Assembly (NCBI RefSeq): GCF_910596095.1
Contig: NC_056550.1
Location: forward strand, 11,344,501-11,408,500
Length of the DNA stretch: 64,000 nt
Direction: 5' to 3'
Source: Thunnus maccoyii
Taxonomy: Eukaryota; Chordata; Actinopteri; Scombriformes; Scombridae
Both the position numbers and the translations under genes were made by a program. The notes beneath the pieces were generated by a model. The model did not search any database. It was not told the DNA's origin and worked only from the letters and a program-made list of their open reading frames with translations. Shown here piece after piece: positions 1 through 10,720 of this stretch. Within the stretch, counting starts at the first letter, position 1. Each line of letters opens with the position of its first letter.

Positions 1-679
1 GGCTCCAAGTGGCCTCTCAGCCTGGAGCTGAAGTTGGGACTCCTCTCAGAGTCAGAGGCACACACACACTTACAAACACACATACTGCATAGACTTGAGC
101 AGAACTCGAATCTCAGATTAAGTCCTGCAGCAGCTGCTATCTCCTGTAATAGGTCATCATTAGCTAAAAACACCTTTCGGCTGTGCAGAGGAGCAGAGGG
201 ATGGAAGGTAAGGGATGTGACAGATGTCTGTGATGACTGGATGTCTGTCTGTAGCTTCCACCTCTTAATTCGAGGTTTAGATATTGTCTGTATTGTGAGA
301 AAACATGGTTTTCCAGGAACATAAATGCATTTCTATGACATAAAAGCTCAAGGCAGCAGCTATTTGATATGTAGAAGGATGGATTCATCGGAGGAGCAGC
401 AGCTAAGCAGCGTCAGTGAACATCTCATAGAAGATGAACCATGTGTGAATAATAGATGATCTGCTCATACATGTGCTATGTAATAGAGTAGGTGTTAGTG
501 GAATGAAAGGTGAGCTGCAGACTCTTGATCTAGCAGAGTGGAGCTCTGTGCTCTGATGGTTCAGGACTGAAGGAGTGAAGGTATCATCACAGCAAGCAAC
601 AGTGAGACATTGATGCTGACAAACTGAGGTATATTTTTGGACTCCCTGACTGATTCTTGTGTGATTTCCTTGTCTGCAG

Positions 680-2840
680 GTTTGCTGCCCGAGCCTGTCG
701 TTAATGGAGGAATGGAGGAGAAGGTAAGATTCACCAGCGAGAGAGAGAGAAACACAGGACAACACTTAAAAGTCTTTAGAAATATCATTTGCTTTGGAAA
801 TCTGCTTTAGTCCAAAGCCAAAAGTAGGATTTTGGACTTTGAAGTTGTCAGCCTCACACAGCAGCTACTTCCCTCCTCACTGATGGAGCCTCTCCTTCCT
901 GGCAGAGAGGAGGTCAATAATAGTCAAGCCTTCTGCTCTGAATACTCTTTAGTTCCTCTTGTGGCACAGAAAACCCAGCAGGCCAAGGTCAAACTGCCTT
1001 TGAAGGCTTTTTTCAGGGTCGGTTTGCCACTTTAGAGAATTCAGGCGCTGGTGAAGTGAGTTATCAATCACAGAGGCGTACGTGGACCGGATAGACTTTC
1101 CTGCAATTGTCTAAAACCTTCTGGTGTTCATTGTGTGGTGCTGCAGTTTGTAGAAAGCCCCACCCAGCTAGTACTCCATTAACTTTGAATTATTTGAAAG
1201 TGTTTAACCAAGGCAAGCAATAAAAAACCAAATTCATCCAGCAGATTTAGTTGCTTTGAGGCGAGATGTAGAGAATGTAGCAGCTTCATGTTAATCCTGC
1301 TGAAGTATTTGGGCGTAAACTCAAAAGAGACACACTGACTACCACTTACTGTAAGAGGCAACACACACACAGACTAATCCTATACTGTATACTTAAAAAA
1401 ACAGAAACTATATGTGTGTTTGTGTGTAAGCTCCTGTTAGTTGTTGGTGGCATGACAGGAACACTTTTTAAGGGTCTCTCCAGTTACCAGAGTTTCTAGT
1501 TCCCAGGTGAAAACACTAGACCTTTATGTAAATCGCTGTTGATAAGAGGAGATAATTCCTGGTTTGTATGAAGACATCACAACACAAACTAAAAGAAACT
1601 GTAGTGACCGTGGCTGCCTTCCGTCTGCTCGGGCATTTGGCCAAATATGCAAAGTGAAGCCTGACCCGGGCTTCCCGTTACTCAGGGACTGTATGTGCAG
1701 TTGTGAAGGTCTACGTTCCATGTATTGTTGCATAACACATGCTGGTTAAAAGGTTGCAGAGCTGGGAGGGGAAGGGGAGGGTCAAGCAGAAGTCGTCCAC
1801 GAGGTGAAATGTGCGGCCTTTAGAGGAGCAGCGGATTAAAAATGGTTGAGTTTTAACAGGTTTTACACGCTTATTGTTCAGTGAGCTGGAGCCACTTTCA
1901 CTGAGGCTGCAGGAGCTTAAAGTGCTTGTCCTGCAAACTTATGAGCTCATTCAAACTGCTGGAAATCGCTGAAAGTGCCGGAAAACGACTGAATGAAATG
2001 ATGAGTGAATAAACCAGGAAGAATACTTTCAGTTTACTTAGAAAGCACAATTTAAAGTGCTTTTGCTGATTTCGGGAACTGCCGAATGCCAATAAAAGCT
2101 CACAGATGTATTAAATAATTCTTATTAGTGATTCCTAGATTACCAGACATGTTTAACAGTGAAATAGCTATTAAACAAAAGGAAACTATTTAGGAATTAC
2201 TTTATACTTGTACTACAGTATTTTTGATTTTATGAAACTATATGTTTGAAAACAGTCAGACTGTTGATGCCACTTCTCAGGTGCCTCTAAGAATGGCACA
2301 CATAGAAAAAGAACAACTCAAATCTAAGGCGGCCTCCCTGTGGTGAGGTCCTGTACTGCACCAAGGCTGGAAAAAAGGATAATATTGTAGTTTCACATTC
2401 ACATAAGGTTCACAGTGTTGTCTGTGCATTTAATAATATGTCAGCAAATGTAATAAAGTGATGCTAAAGTGTATTTGTGTTTCCAGGTGAACGGTAGAGG
2501 GGCCAAAGAGGCAGAGAGGGACTCGAAGCTGTCCGTCAGTCCTTCTCCATCCAACGCCTCGTCCAACACCTCGCTCACAACCCCACCCACAAACACCCCA
2601 CCTGAGGTACGTCACAGAAAAAAATATCCTACGGGACAAGAATCCTGATGTACTGCTGCATCTTTAAAAGTATAACGTGCAATTTTCTCTGTTTTTCTTC
2701 AGTTGGTGATCACAAACACCATCCCAGCTCTCAACCTGACCCTGCAGCAGGTCAAAGAGCGCGCCCACCAGAAGCGCTCCAACAAGAGAGCCCCGCCCAT
2801 GGACTGGACCAAGAAAAATGAACTCTTCAGCAACCTATAG
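680..2840 (+). CDS. 3' end of an unidentified protein gene (last three exons; SH2B1 by position only)
   Basis: Three exons join in phase: 680-723, 2487-2606 and 2703-2840 (stop TAG 2838-2840), each with an AG acceptor and, for the first two, a GT donor. They encode about 100 residues: a short acidic piece, a Ser/Thr/Pro/Asn-rich low-complexity stretch, then a basic segment ([12 protein letters not shown]) ending in [11 protein letters not shown]. There is no membrane segment or catalytic motif. The first exon begins with two bases of a split codon, so the gene continues upstream, beyond what I can recover. In human 16p11.2 the plus-strand gene before ATP2A1 is SH2B1, known for alternative C-termini; that fits the position and the possible alternative exon downstream, but I do not recognise the residues as SH2B1. 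The exon structure is solid; the identity is not. Confidence 0.75.
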
Positions 2841-4215
2841 GGCATCTCAGCTCCCCTCTCACACACACACACACACATACACACACAGATTTTTATTATA
2901 GATATCAGAATGAATTTAAAATCCTTGTATTATTATGACAGTTTAACTATTGGCTGCAGACAAATTCAAGCCTTTCTGTGAAATATAGTATTCTTCTTAT
3001 TATTCCTCTTCATGTTATTATATTACACATATTATATGTATAATGTGCTACTAACGATGAAAGATGTATATGCCAAGGAAAGAGAACTGGACCGTGATGA
3101 CAATGTGTGTTTGCGTGTATGTGTGTGTGTGTGTAGCCATGCCCAGTGTGTATGTGAGCATACTTTCCTTCATGAGTGTGTGTGTGTGCATGTGTGTGTG
3201 CTCTCAGTGGACCCTGACAGTCCCTGCTGGTCAGAGTCTGGTGCCTGTGGAAAACAAGGTGGAGGAGTTTGATCGTCACCCTAAATTTAATGACCGGCTC
3301 CTCCGTCTGCTTATCTGCCTTTTAAAAGTTTCTACTAACATTTAAAATATTGAAGCGTCTTCTTGTGGAACGATAACAGGACCAGGCACATGCTGTAAAA
3401 CCAGCCTGACAATCATTTCATCATTTATCCCCCAGTTTAACTTGTTTTTTCCCTTATTATGCCTGACACAGGACTGAGTTAAATTCACTTTCAGGTCATT
3501 TAATTCAACATTGACAGTAATGATTTTAATTGTGTAGATATTCACTCTTAATAACTTCCTTACATATAATTTTTGTGATATTTTTAATAATTAAATGATC
3601 CTTAATTCAGATAAACACCATTTCATTCCTCATACAATGATTTCTTTTGTTTTTTGAAAATACACACTGATGGCTTTAAATGGGAAAGTTTTTAAAGGAG
3701 ATTCTCTTATAACGTGCTGTACATATATATAAAAATCATATATCGTGTATATTTTTACATTTTTGATAAATATCCCGCTCTGAAAGTGAGTTCAGCCTAA
3801 CCCTGTGTTGTTACCATGACATCCACCATTTATCCATACTTTGTCTCTGGACACATTCAATGTGAACTACAGTTTATGAGTAACTTATACCGTCCACACT
3901 TTGCCATCAGGCCCGCTGTGAATGGCCGTTCAGTTCACATAAACACTTTTATTGCTCCTGGAATAAATGCTTTGTGAGATTTTCTTTTCTTTTTCTTTTT
4001 TTTTTTTACATGTTTCTATTGATGTCTTAAAAACTTAACTTTGAGATCATGCATGTCTGAAAGAATGTCTGTGCTTCACTAGATTTGATACTGAAGTATT
4101 GAGAGCAGTGATGCTTTTCGAAATGAACGATGGCTTTATATGAAGAGTTGTTTTGTAGCTTGTGTAAGCAGTGAGCAGATCCTTTACTGTAATAAATCAG
4201 TTATTACAACCATGT
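2841..4215 (+). other. Probable 3' UTR of the first gene
   Basis: AT-rich sequence follows the stop at 2840. Poly(A) signals AATAAA occur at 3962-3967 and 4191-4196; the second is followed by a T/G-containing stretch. A (CA)n tract lies at 2860-2886 and imperfect TG tracts at about 3100-3200. No coding signal is seen. The UTR end is inferred from the last AATAAA before a mobile element begins at 4288. Confidence 0.5.
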
Positions 4216-4287
4216 TATCCTGGCTCAGATGTTGATTATTATTCAGTTATATGTGAAAAAATACATTGTAGTGAAGCTGTGTTGACA

Positions 4288-4608
4288 CTAGAGCTGCAAC
4301 GATAAATTCCTCTCCAACTATTTTCATAATCAATTAATCCTTTTGAGTCAAATTAATCCTTTTGAGTCATTTTTTTAAGAAAAAATGTCAAAATTCTCTG
4401 GTTCCAGCTTCTTAAATAAAAACGTTCTGGTGTCTTTAGACCTCTATGAAAGTAAACTGAATATCTATCTTAATATAAACAAGACATTTAAGGTGCATCT
4501 TGGACTGTGGGAAACAATGAACGACATTTTATTGACCAAACGATTAATTGAGAAAAAGAATCCGATAGATTAGACAATAATGAAGATAATTGTTAGTTGC
4601 AGCCCTAG
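4288..4608. mobile_element. MITE-like element ending in CTAGRGCTGCAAC
   Basis: The ends are CTAGAGCTGCAAC at 4288-4300 and GTTGCAGCCCTAG at 4596-4608, inverted copies matching at 12 of 13 positions. The inside is AT-rich with repeated ATTAAT motifs. I recognise this as a very common teleost dispersed repeat. Related copies lie in atp2a1 intron 3. Confidence 0.8.
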
Positions 4609-5558
4609 TTAACACTTACAGCTCTGTAATTTCTGAATATTTTCTTATTGGTGCTAATTATAGGGAAACTAGAAATTCAAAGAATTTGCTAGCATAACCT
4701 AGAGTTTTACTTTTTACCTTTTATTCAACAAGTTTTTCATTTGGTCATTCAGGGAGTTCTTCACAAAAAAAAACTGTTGCTAAACAGTTCATGATCATCA
4801 AAAGGCAGGAACATAAGTAAAAATTATTCTACACTGTTCATGATTTATAATATCATAACTTGTTTTTATCAGTCAATTATGGACAAATTATGCAGCAATT
4901 AATATACAGTATGTAGTATGTTGGTCTATGCAGTCATAAGTGATGCATCAACACTTTTTACTGGCACAAACTGCACATGAATAATCCAAACATTAACTGA
5001 TCTGAACAACTTTCATATATAAAAATGTGATTGCACTTTACTGTGTGTAGGTTTCCACAAACTATTTGCATTAAAGTGTAAGTCATCAGTGAAGCACGTA
5101 AAACTGCTGCTGCACTGTTCTCTGTGGGTCGAAGCTTTTATCTCACTGTCAAAGGCAAACAACTGATCTGATCTGTGATCCAGAAGTGCAACAAGCTTCA
5201 GGCGATAGAGAAGAGTGCAGCAGAAGTCTCCTACCTTCTCTGATTTAATGTTGATCAGTCTTTTAAACCACATCTCTGTGTTATCCCAGTGTTTAAAAAA
5301 AAAAAAAGTGAAGAAGGAACGATCAGAGTGGTTGTGTATCTAAAAGAAAGTGTTTCCTCTCCATGAAACCGGAATCATTTGGACCCGGAGACATCAAATC
5401 AAGAAGACTCATCTCTTAAATCAGACATCATCAATGTAAAAAAAAAACATCATCATCCATTTGAACACTTGATTAACAGACTAATTCTTAGTTCTTGTCA
5501 TATTTGATCAGTCCCCACTGTTTACCCTCAGTCTGTGTTGATATTTGTTTCGATGCAG

Positions 5559-5741
5559 GAGGACTTTGCTTGCAGTCGAGTGGTGCGCTGCGCTCCTCTC
5601 ATGTCCTCCAACATGTCACTCTGTCTCCAGCAGCTGCCTCATACTAATGGCCTCGACCTTTCTGCCCCTCCACTCTCCTTCAAGCCCTGCCGTCATTATC
5701 ACAGCTCGCTGTCACACTGCTGTCATACTGCTCATAATTGA
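5559..5741 (+). CDS. Candidate alternative last exon of the first gene
   Basis: A pyrimidine-rich acceptor ending in ATGCAG at 5558 precedes an open stretch of 60 codons ending in TGA at 5739-5741, and AATAAA follows at 5950-5955. The stretch opens in phase 0, the phase left by the donor at 2606, so splicing from exon 2487-2606 to here would swap the 45-residue basic tail for a 60-residue Cys/His/Leu/Ser-rich tail (starts EDFACSRVV, ends CCHTAHN). This rests only on the splice site, phase and open frame. It could be chance. Confidence 0.35.
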   Translation, partial: EDFACSRVVRCAPLMSSNMSLCLQQLPHTNGLDLSAPPLSFKPCRHYHSSLSHCCHTAHN

Positions 5742-6175
5742 CATAATTGGACTTTATGACATTGACGGACATCGGGGTGAAATGAGGTGAATGGTGACTC
5801 GGCAAAGAAAGATAATAATAATAACAACACTGATGATGGTTATTGTGAGAGGGCAGGTAAGGATGCTTCAGCAGTGTGATTATGATAATAACTGATGATT
5901 GTAGAGATAATAATGATGAAACCTTTGAGTACATTACACACTATTATGAAATAAAGACTGATTCTGATATTTGGATTAAAGGTAATGATAAAGACTTTAT
6001 GCAGATTGTCTGATGTTAATGTTCATCACAGTTTGAGTTTTCAATTTTATTTTACTTAATATAAACATCTTAATATTGTGTTACTGTAATACACAATGAC
6101 AACTCACTACACTGAAGGCATTGAAGCCATAGTGGCACTGCATTTCAACTTATAATTATCATTATTAACATTGCC

Positions 6176-6381
6176 TTAAAGGACAGGTTCACAGTTTTTA
6201 AAGTCTGTCTTAAAACAACAGTCAGGTGTCCAGATGAATACTGAAACAGGTTTTTCTTGCTGTAATCATTCCTCCTGTTCATACTGGACATTAAAAGATT
6301 CCCTACAAATGTGATGGGGGACAAAATCCACAGTCCTCGTTTTGTGCAAGAATGTATTAAAATTATGAACCTGTCCTTTAA
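6176..6381 (+). mobile_element. 206-bp MITE with perfect 16-bp inverted ends and TTAA termini
   Basis: TTAAAGGACAGGTTCA at 6176-6191 is the exact reverse complement of 6366-6381. If the outer TTAA is a target-site duplication, this resembles a non-autonomous piggyBac-type element. There is no coding capacity. A relative lies at about 46015-46490. Confidence 0.8.
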
Positions 6382-6617
6382 TTGTAATATCCAAATGAAA
6401 TGTTGTTATGTACCTTCTGTAATACATTAAAGGGGAACTTATTCCTGCACTTCTATAAAGTTGGGGAACAGAATCAGTTCTGTAGATGCTTTGATAAACT
6501 TTAGTTTCATCTTTCCACAGCTTGTAAATGTTGACACTGCGGTACCTTTTGCTATTTGGATTCAGCTTGTATTGTTTTCATGCTGACGGTACACGTGGTG
6601 TTTTGTTTGACAGTTTG

Positions 6618-6745
6618 ATATGTCGCAGTGAGAAAATCACAGGTGTAAACGATCAACTGAGTCCTCGTTAGTGTGATTACCAACACCTGTGCTTTTCACA
6701 CTATGACAAGACTAAATGTCTGCTGTGAAAAAGTCTTTTTCTAAT
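6618..6745. mobile_element. CACAGGTGT palindromic MITE, copy A
   Basis: An arm containing CACAGGTGTAA near 6639-6650 faces its inverted partner ACACCTGTGCTTTTC at about 6684-6700, and similarity extends into the outer flanks (GTCGCAGTGAGAAAA against TTTTCACACTATGAC). It belongs to a family with further copies near 18.7, 27.4, 27.8 and 33.2 kb. Confidence 0.6.
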
Positions 6746-6852
6746 TAGCAAATGAACTCATTACACACCTTACACATTGTATAATTTGAGTTCACATTAC
6801 ATTTTTAATTTTGCAGCTGGCATGTCAATTTTTTTGTCATCTCACCTAAAGC

Positions 6853-7345
6853 AGCAGTGGTGGGATGTAACTAAGTACATTTAGTCAAGTACTGTACTTA
6901 AGTACAATTGTGAGGTACTTGCACTTTACGTGAGTGTTTCCATTTAATGCAACCTTATACTTCTAGTCCACTTTTCACTTTTACATATATGGGTATTTTT
7001 TCTGTTGATCAATGTAAAAAAAGCCACAGTAAATGTCCTTCGATTGCATGTTGAGAGATAATTATTTTTTTATAAAAACATGAAAAATTCCAAGAGGAGT
7101 GAATTCTTTTCACAGATATTGTATATGTGTATATGTATAATCAATATACCAATGAGTGAGGACATTTTGCATTATGAGTTACTTTTGATACTTCATGTAA
7201 ATTTTGCAACTAATACTTCTGTACTTTTATTTAAGTAAGATTGTGATTGCAAGACTTTTTACTTGTAAAGGAGTATTTTTATACTGCAGTATTGCTACTT
7301 TTACTTCAGTAAAAAAAAAACAACTCAGTACTTCTTTCACCACAT
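6853..7345 (+). mobile_element. hAT-like element with ends GTGGTGGGATGTAACTAAG
   Basis: The left part reads GTGGTGGGATGTAACTAAGT and the right end CAGTACTTCTTTCACCAC. The interior is rich in ACTTNAGTA motifs. I recognise it as a frequent fish non-autonomous DNA transposon. A reversed relative lies at 46663-47218 and a fragment at about 35480-35640. Confidence 0.75.
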
Positions 7346-7439
7346 CTTTCTTCTTTGCTACATTAAACCCACGATGATGATGATGATATGAAGAAGGATG
7401 AAGCGGGGGAGGGATGGTGACGTTGATAATTAAGATGAT

Positions 7440-7613
7440 GAAGGGCAGGTGTGGGTCGAGCGCTGGACCTTCACAGCTTTAGGTGCAAACACGGCTGGTT
7501 GCCTGGCAACCGTGCCCACCGGGGGGTCCTTGTAAGGGCTGGAGCTGGGGTGAGACGAGGGGTCACCCGAACTCTACCTTCAAACCCCACAGCACACTAA
7601 AAATAGACCAGCG

Positions 7614-7615
<2 letters not shown>
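7440..7615 (+). promoter_or_regulatory. Candidate muscle enhancer upstream of atp2a1 (E-box, X-box, MEF2 site)
   Basis: This GC-richer island in AT-rich sequence holds an E-box CAGGTG at 7446-7451, a perfect palindromic RFX X-box GTTGCCTGGCAAC at 7498-7510, and a perfect MEF2 consensus CTAAAAATAG at 7597-7606. MEF2 sites and E-boxes commonly drive fast-muscle genes such as SERCA1. The link to atp2a1, 10 kb downstream, is inference. Confidence 0.35.
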
Positions 7616-7654
<39 letters not shown>

Positions 7655-7657
7655 TGG
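7616..7657. repeat. (TG)n microsatellite
   Basis: A nearly pure TG dinucleotide tract with one TATG interruption. It directly abuts the MEF2-containing island. Confidence 0.95.
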
Positions 7658-8721
7658 AGATACATGGAATAAGTGACATCGAGTGTACGCAGAAGGATGG
7701 AGGATGAGATTTGGGGGAAAGTGATACAGGCCAATGAGTGGTGAAGGCAAAGTGTGACGCACTAGCCAAGCTGCTGTAAGGCTGCTGTAATATGAGCTTT
7801 TTTTTTTCTATCTGTCTTCTCTGAGAAAGCTTCATCCCCTTCTGCCTTACAGTACTTTCCTCGTGCACACACACTCTCACACACGCACACACACACCCAT
7901 CTCCTTTTGTAAAAATACCCAAGGACAATCCTCACTATTAATAGGAAGTGTTGTCAACTGGCTCAGGAGAAATGGGACCTTCCTTTCAGCTAACTATTTT
8001 TGCAGCCCTTTGTAGCCGTGACCCTTTCCACTGTCAATTACAGTCATTTTCCACACTATCACAGCCAATAAAAACAGATTTTACATGCAAAAAACTCTTT
8101 TCAATAAAGTTATAACTAAATGTTGAGTAAAGAAACTAATCTCCACACATGTAGTCTGTTTTATTTTCCTGAAAGGCCATGGCCATTGTTTTCTGTCCAT
8201 CATAAGCTCCCACAGAGAATTGTTCCCGAGCAGCAGTGATGGACTCAGTGTTATATTATTTACTTGGCTCCTCTTTCAGCACCGGGCTCTTTTGGCTCCA
8301 GCTCTGGAGCGGTAATCGAGCTCCACGCATACTGCAGGTGATTTATAGCCCCGGGCTCACCCCGACCACTACGGTCTGACTGCGTGTACAATAAAATAAA
8401 CAGCAATCCACTGATTTTTGACTGAATGCATGTGCACTATGACACAAGTGAGAAACTTTTGGTTTGATGTTGGCTGATAGCTACTTATGTATCCATCTTG
8501 AGCCGTTCATCAGTGTTCGTAAGATCTATGGAATCTGCTTTTCCATGGCAGACTTTTTATATTTTAATCTACAAATATGTACAATCAGATTTGCAGTGTT
8601 AGTATCATAATATGAAGACAAACCAAGACTACAAGACTCATTTCAGAAACCAGGATATAATAAAAAAAGATTGTTTTTAACTTGTTTGTGCATGCAAATA
8701 AAATTGTAATCAGATGGCATA

Positions 8722-8788
8722 TATAGTACCTGTCAAAGTTTGTTCCCTTGAATGAGAAGATGTGTCCAAACTTTTGGCTGGTAGTGTA
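8722..8788. mobile_element. Short foldback element, diverged copy
   Basis: The left arm (TGTCAAAGTTTGTTCCC) and right arm (GTGTCCAAACTTTTGGCTGG) are imperfect inverted copies about a GAATGAGAAGA core. The same unit occurs in better shape at 9267-9348. Confidence 0.6.
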
Positions 8789-9266
8789 GTATGAGGAACA
8801 AAATCATAAATCAGATGAAAGATTATACTTGCATTTAAACTCATATAATTGTTTATTTGTATTTAACAGCACATGATGCCTTCTTTAACACTGTATTTAG
8901 TTAATTAGTTAGTTAGTTGGACTTAAAGGACACCAGAAACAGCTGCAGTGGTGAAACATCTGTCAAACAAGAACAAAACGTCTTACATTACATTACAAAC
9001 AATGAACGTTGTCTTCTGTAACTTCTGTACAAAGTTTTATAAATAAAATCAGCCACACAAAAGGTTTCCTTCCCGAAACACAGCTCAAGTTATTTTTATA
9101 ATCGGTCATCCAGAAAAATTCATCAGACATTAAGGACATTTTATAGTAGTGTCACCCTTAAATCATCATATAATGATCAATAAAACATAAATGGACTTAC
9201 ATACTAGCTTATTGCTTACATTGTACACACTATCATTACTCTACATCCATCCTAATACTGTAAATA

Positions 9267-9348
9267 TACAGTTCCAGTCAAAAGTTTGGACACACTTTCT
9301 CATTCAAGTGAATGGGAAGATGTGTCCGAACTGTTGACTGGAGCTGTA
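9267..9348. mobile_element. 82-bp foldback (hairpin) element flanked by TA
   Basis: ACAGTTCCAGTCAAAAGTTT begins a 27-base arm that pairs with the right arm (TGTGTCCGAACTGTTGACTG and on) with three mismatches, leaving a loop of about 25 bases. The TA flanks suit Tc1/mariner-type insertion. The transcript would fold into a long hairpin. Confidence 0.75.
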
Positions 9349-9645
9349 GATAAATTCCTTTCTTTATGTATATTGGGCTGTTCATAACTTATAGACTCCT
9401 CACTAGTTTATTGCTAATTTGTACATTTATTCATCTTCATAATTTATCTATATGGACTTTGCTACTGTTTGCACCTCCAGGTTAGATGTTTAACTGCATT
9501 TCGTTGATTAAGATTAATCTAAATATGGCTTTTTTTCCAGAAATGTTTCACGACAGCTTGCAGTAAAATGATGATTAAATTAATTCAGTATCAATTAATA
9601 TCAAATGGCCCTCGGGGAAACAAATCTAAAAGTGTTTACTCCTCT

Positions 9646-9721
9646 CTGTGTGTGTGTGTGTGTATATGTGTGTGTGTATGTGTGTGTGTGTGTGTGTGTG
9701 TATGTGTGTGTGTGTGTGTGT
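9646..9721. repeat. (TG)n microsatellite
   Basis: A 76-base TG tract with three TATG interruptions. A (CA)n tract on the same strand begins 69 bases downstream. Confidence 0.95.
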
Positions 9722-9789
9722 ACCCCAGGAATAGGGCTTGGGTTGGGACAGCACTTAAAGCTTAGCACCATTCCAGCTAAACACCTGTC

Positions 9790-9814
9790 ACGCACACACA
9801 CACACACACACAAA

Positions 9815-9857
<43 letters not shown>
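9790..9857. repeat. (CA)n microsatellite
   Basis: A CA tract with one CAAAGACA break. Together with the upstream TG tract it forms an inverted pair. Confidence 0.95.
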
Positions 9858-9862
<5 letters not shown>

Positions 9863-9868
9863 TACCAT

Positions 9869-9920
9869 ACACTCTGTCTGTCTGTTTGTCTGTCTCGCTG
9901 TCTGTCCGTCTGTCTGTCTC
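9869..9920. repeat. (TCTG)n tetranucleotide tract
   Basis: Imperfect CTGT repeats directly after the CA tract, forming a compound microsatellite. Confidence 0.85.
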
Positions 9921-10479
9921 TCACTCACACTTGAACATACTGTGACAAGCTCAGAAATGTTGACGCTTGTGTCTGCAAGGTCACATTTCTATATTCTCTC
10001 ACATGGCTGCTGGTCTCCACTACTTGTTTTTCTCATTACAGCCCGCAGGACTTGTGCATGTGTCTCAAAGCTTTTGTCTGCACTACTAACAGCTTCTGTC
10101 AGACATTTTCGGGGTGTGTGTATGTGTGTGTGTGTATTTCTTTTGTTATAGTAGATTGCCTGCCTGCCTGTGTGTGACAATGTGCGCTTTTGATTGATTG
10201 CAGTCAATTAGACCTGCAGCGAGAGCATCTTTCAGTATTCGTCATCACTTTTGAGTCTGTGTTGTCATCCTATAAACTGCTTAAAGACGTGAGGAGGCCA
10301 AACAAAGAGTCTGCCACAGCCAGTCGATGAAAAAAAAGCGAGAAGGTGATAAACACTGTTAGTTACTGAGCTCTTTTGTCCTCCACAGCCTCCATGTTTC
10401 TCTCTCTCTCACTAACTTCTTCATAGTGGACTCCCTCTCCCATCTTGCTCAACACTCATCCATCATCCTGTCATCGCTG

Positions 10480-10720
10480 CTGCTTCTCCAACCCTGTGCA
10501 TCCAGTCATTCCCAGCCTGCCCGCGCTCAGGCCCGTATATGGCGGGGCCATCCGGCAGGGGAGCCACAGGGTTAAATATACTCTGAAGCTCCAAGAATGC
10601 CAAACTCTTCCAACTAACCTGCCTGGCGGAGCAGAGGGGGTCCAACACACACAGTGTCCTCATTGTCTAATTAGCATAAGTATTTTCCGCAGTAATTCTA
10701 ATGAACTGGAGTCACATCTA
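10480..10720 (+). promoter_or_regulatory. Candidate muscle regulatory island (CArG-like and MEF2-like sites)
   Basis: A GC-rich island contains a CArG-like box CCGTATATGG at 10533-10542 (one mismatch to the SRF consensus), an MEF2-like TTAAATATAC at 10572-10581 (one mismatch) and AGAATGCC, which resembles a TEAD/MCAT site. It lies about 7 kb upstream of the atp2a1 promoter. Only motif clustering supports it. Confidence 0.25.

Noticed and set aside
9601-9934. Open frames coding Cys-Val or Thr-His runs at several places (also 7563-7928, 13501-14105, 15144-15326, 52692-52933)
   Set aside because: They are translations of TG/CA microsatellites with no splice sites or domain.
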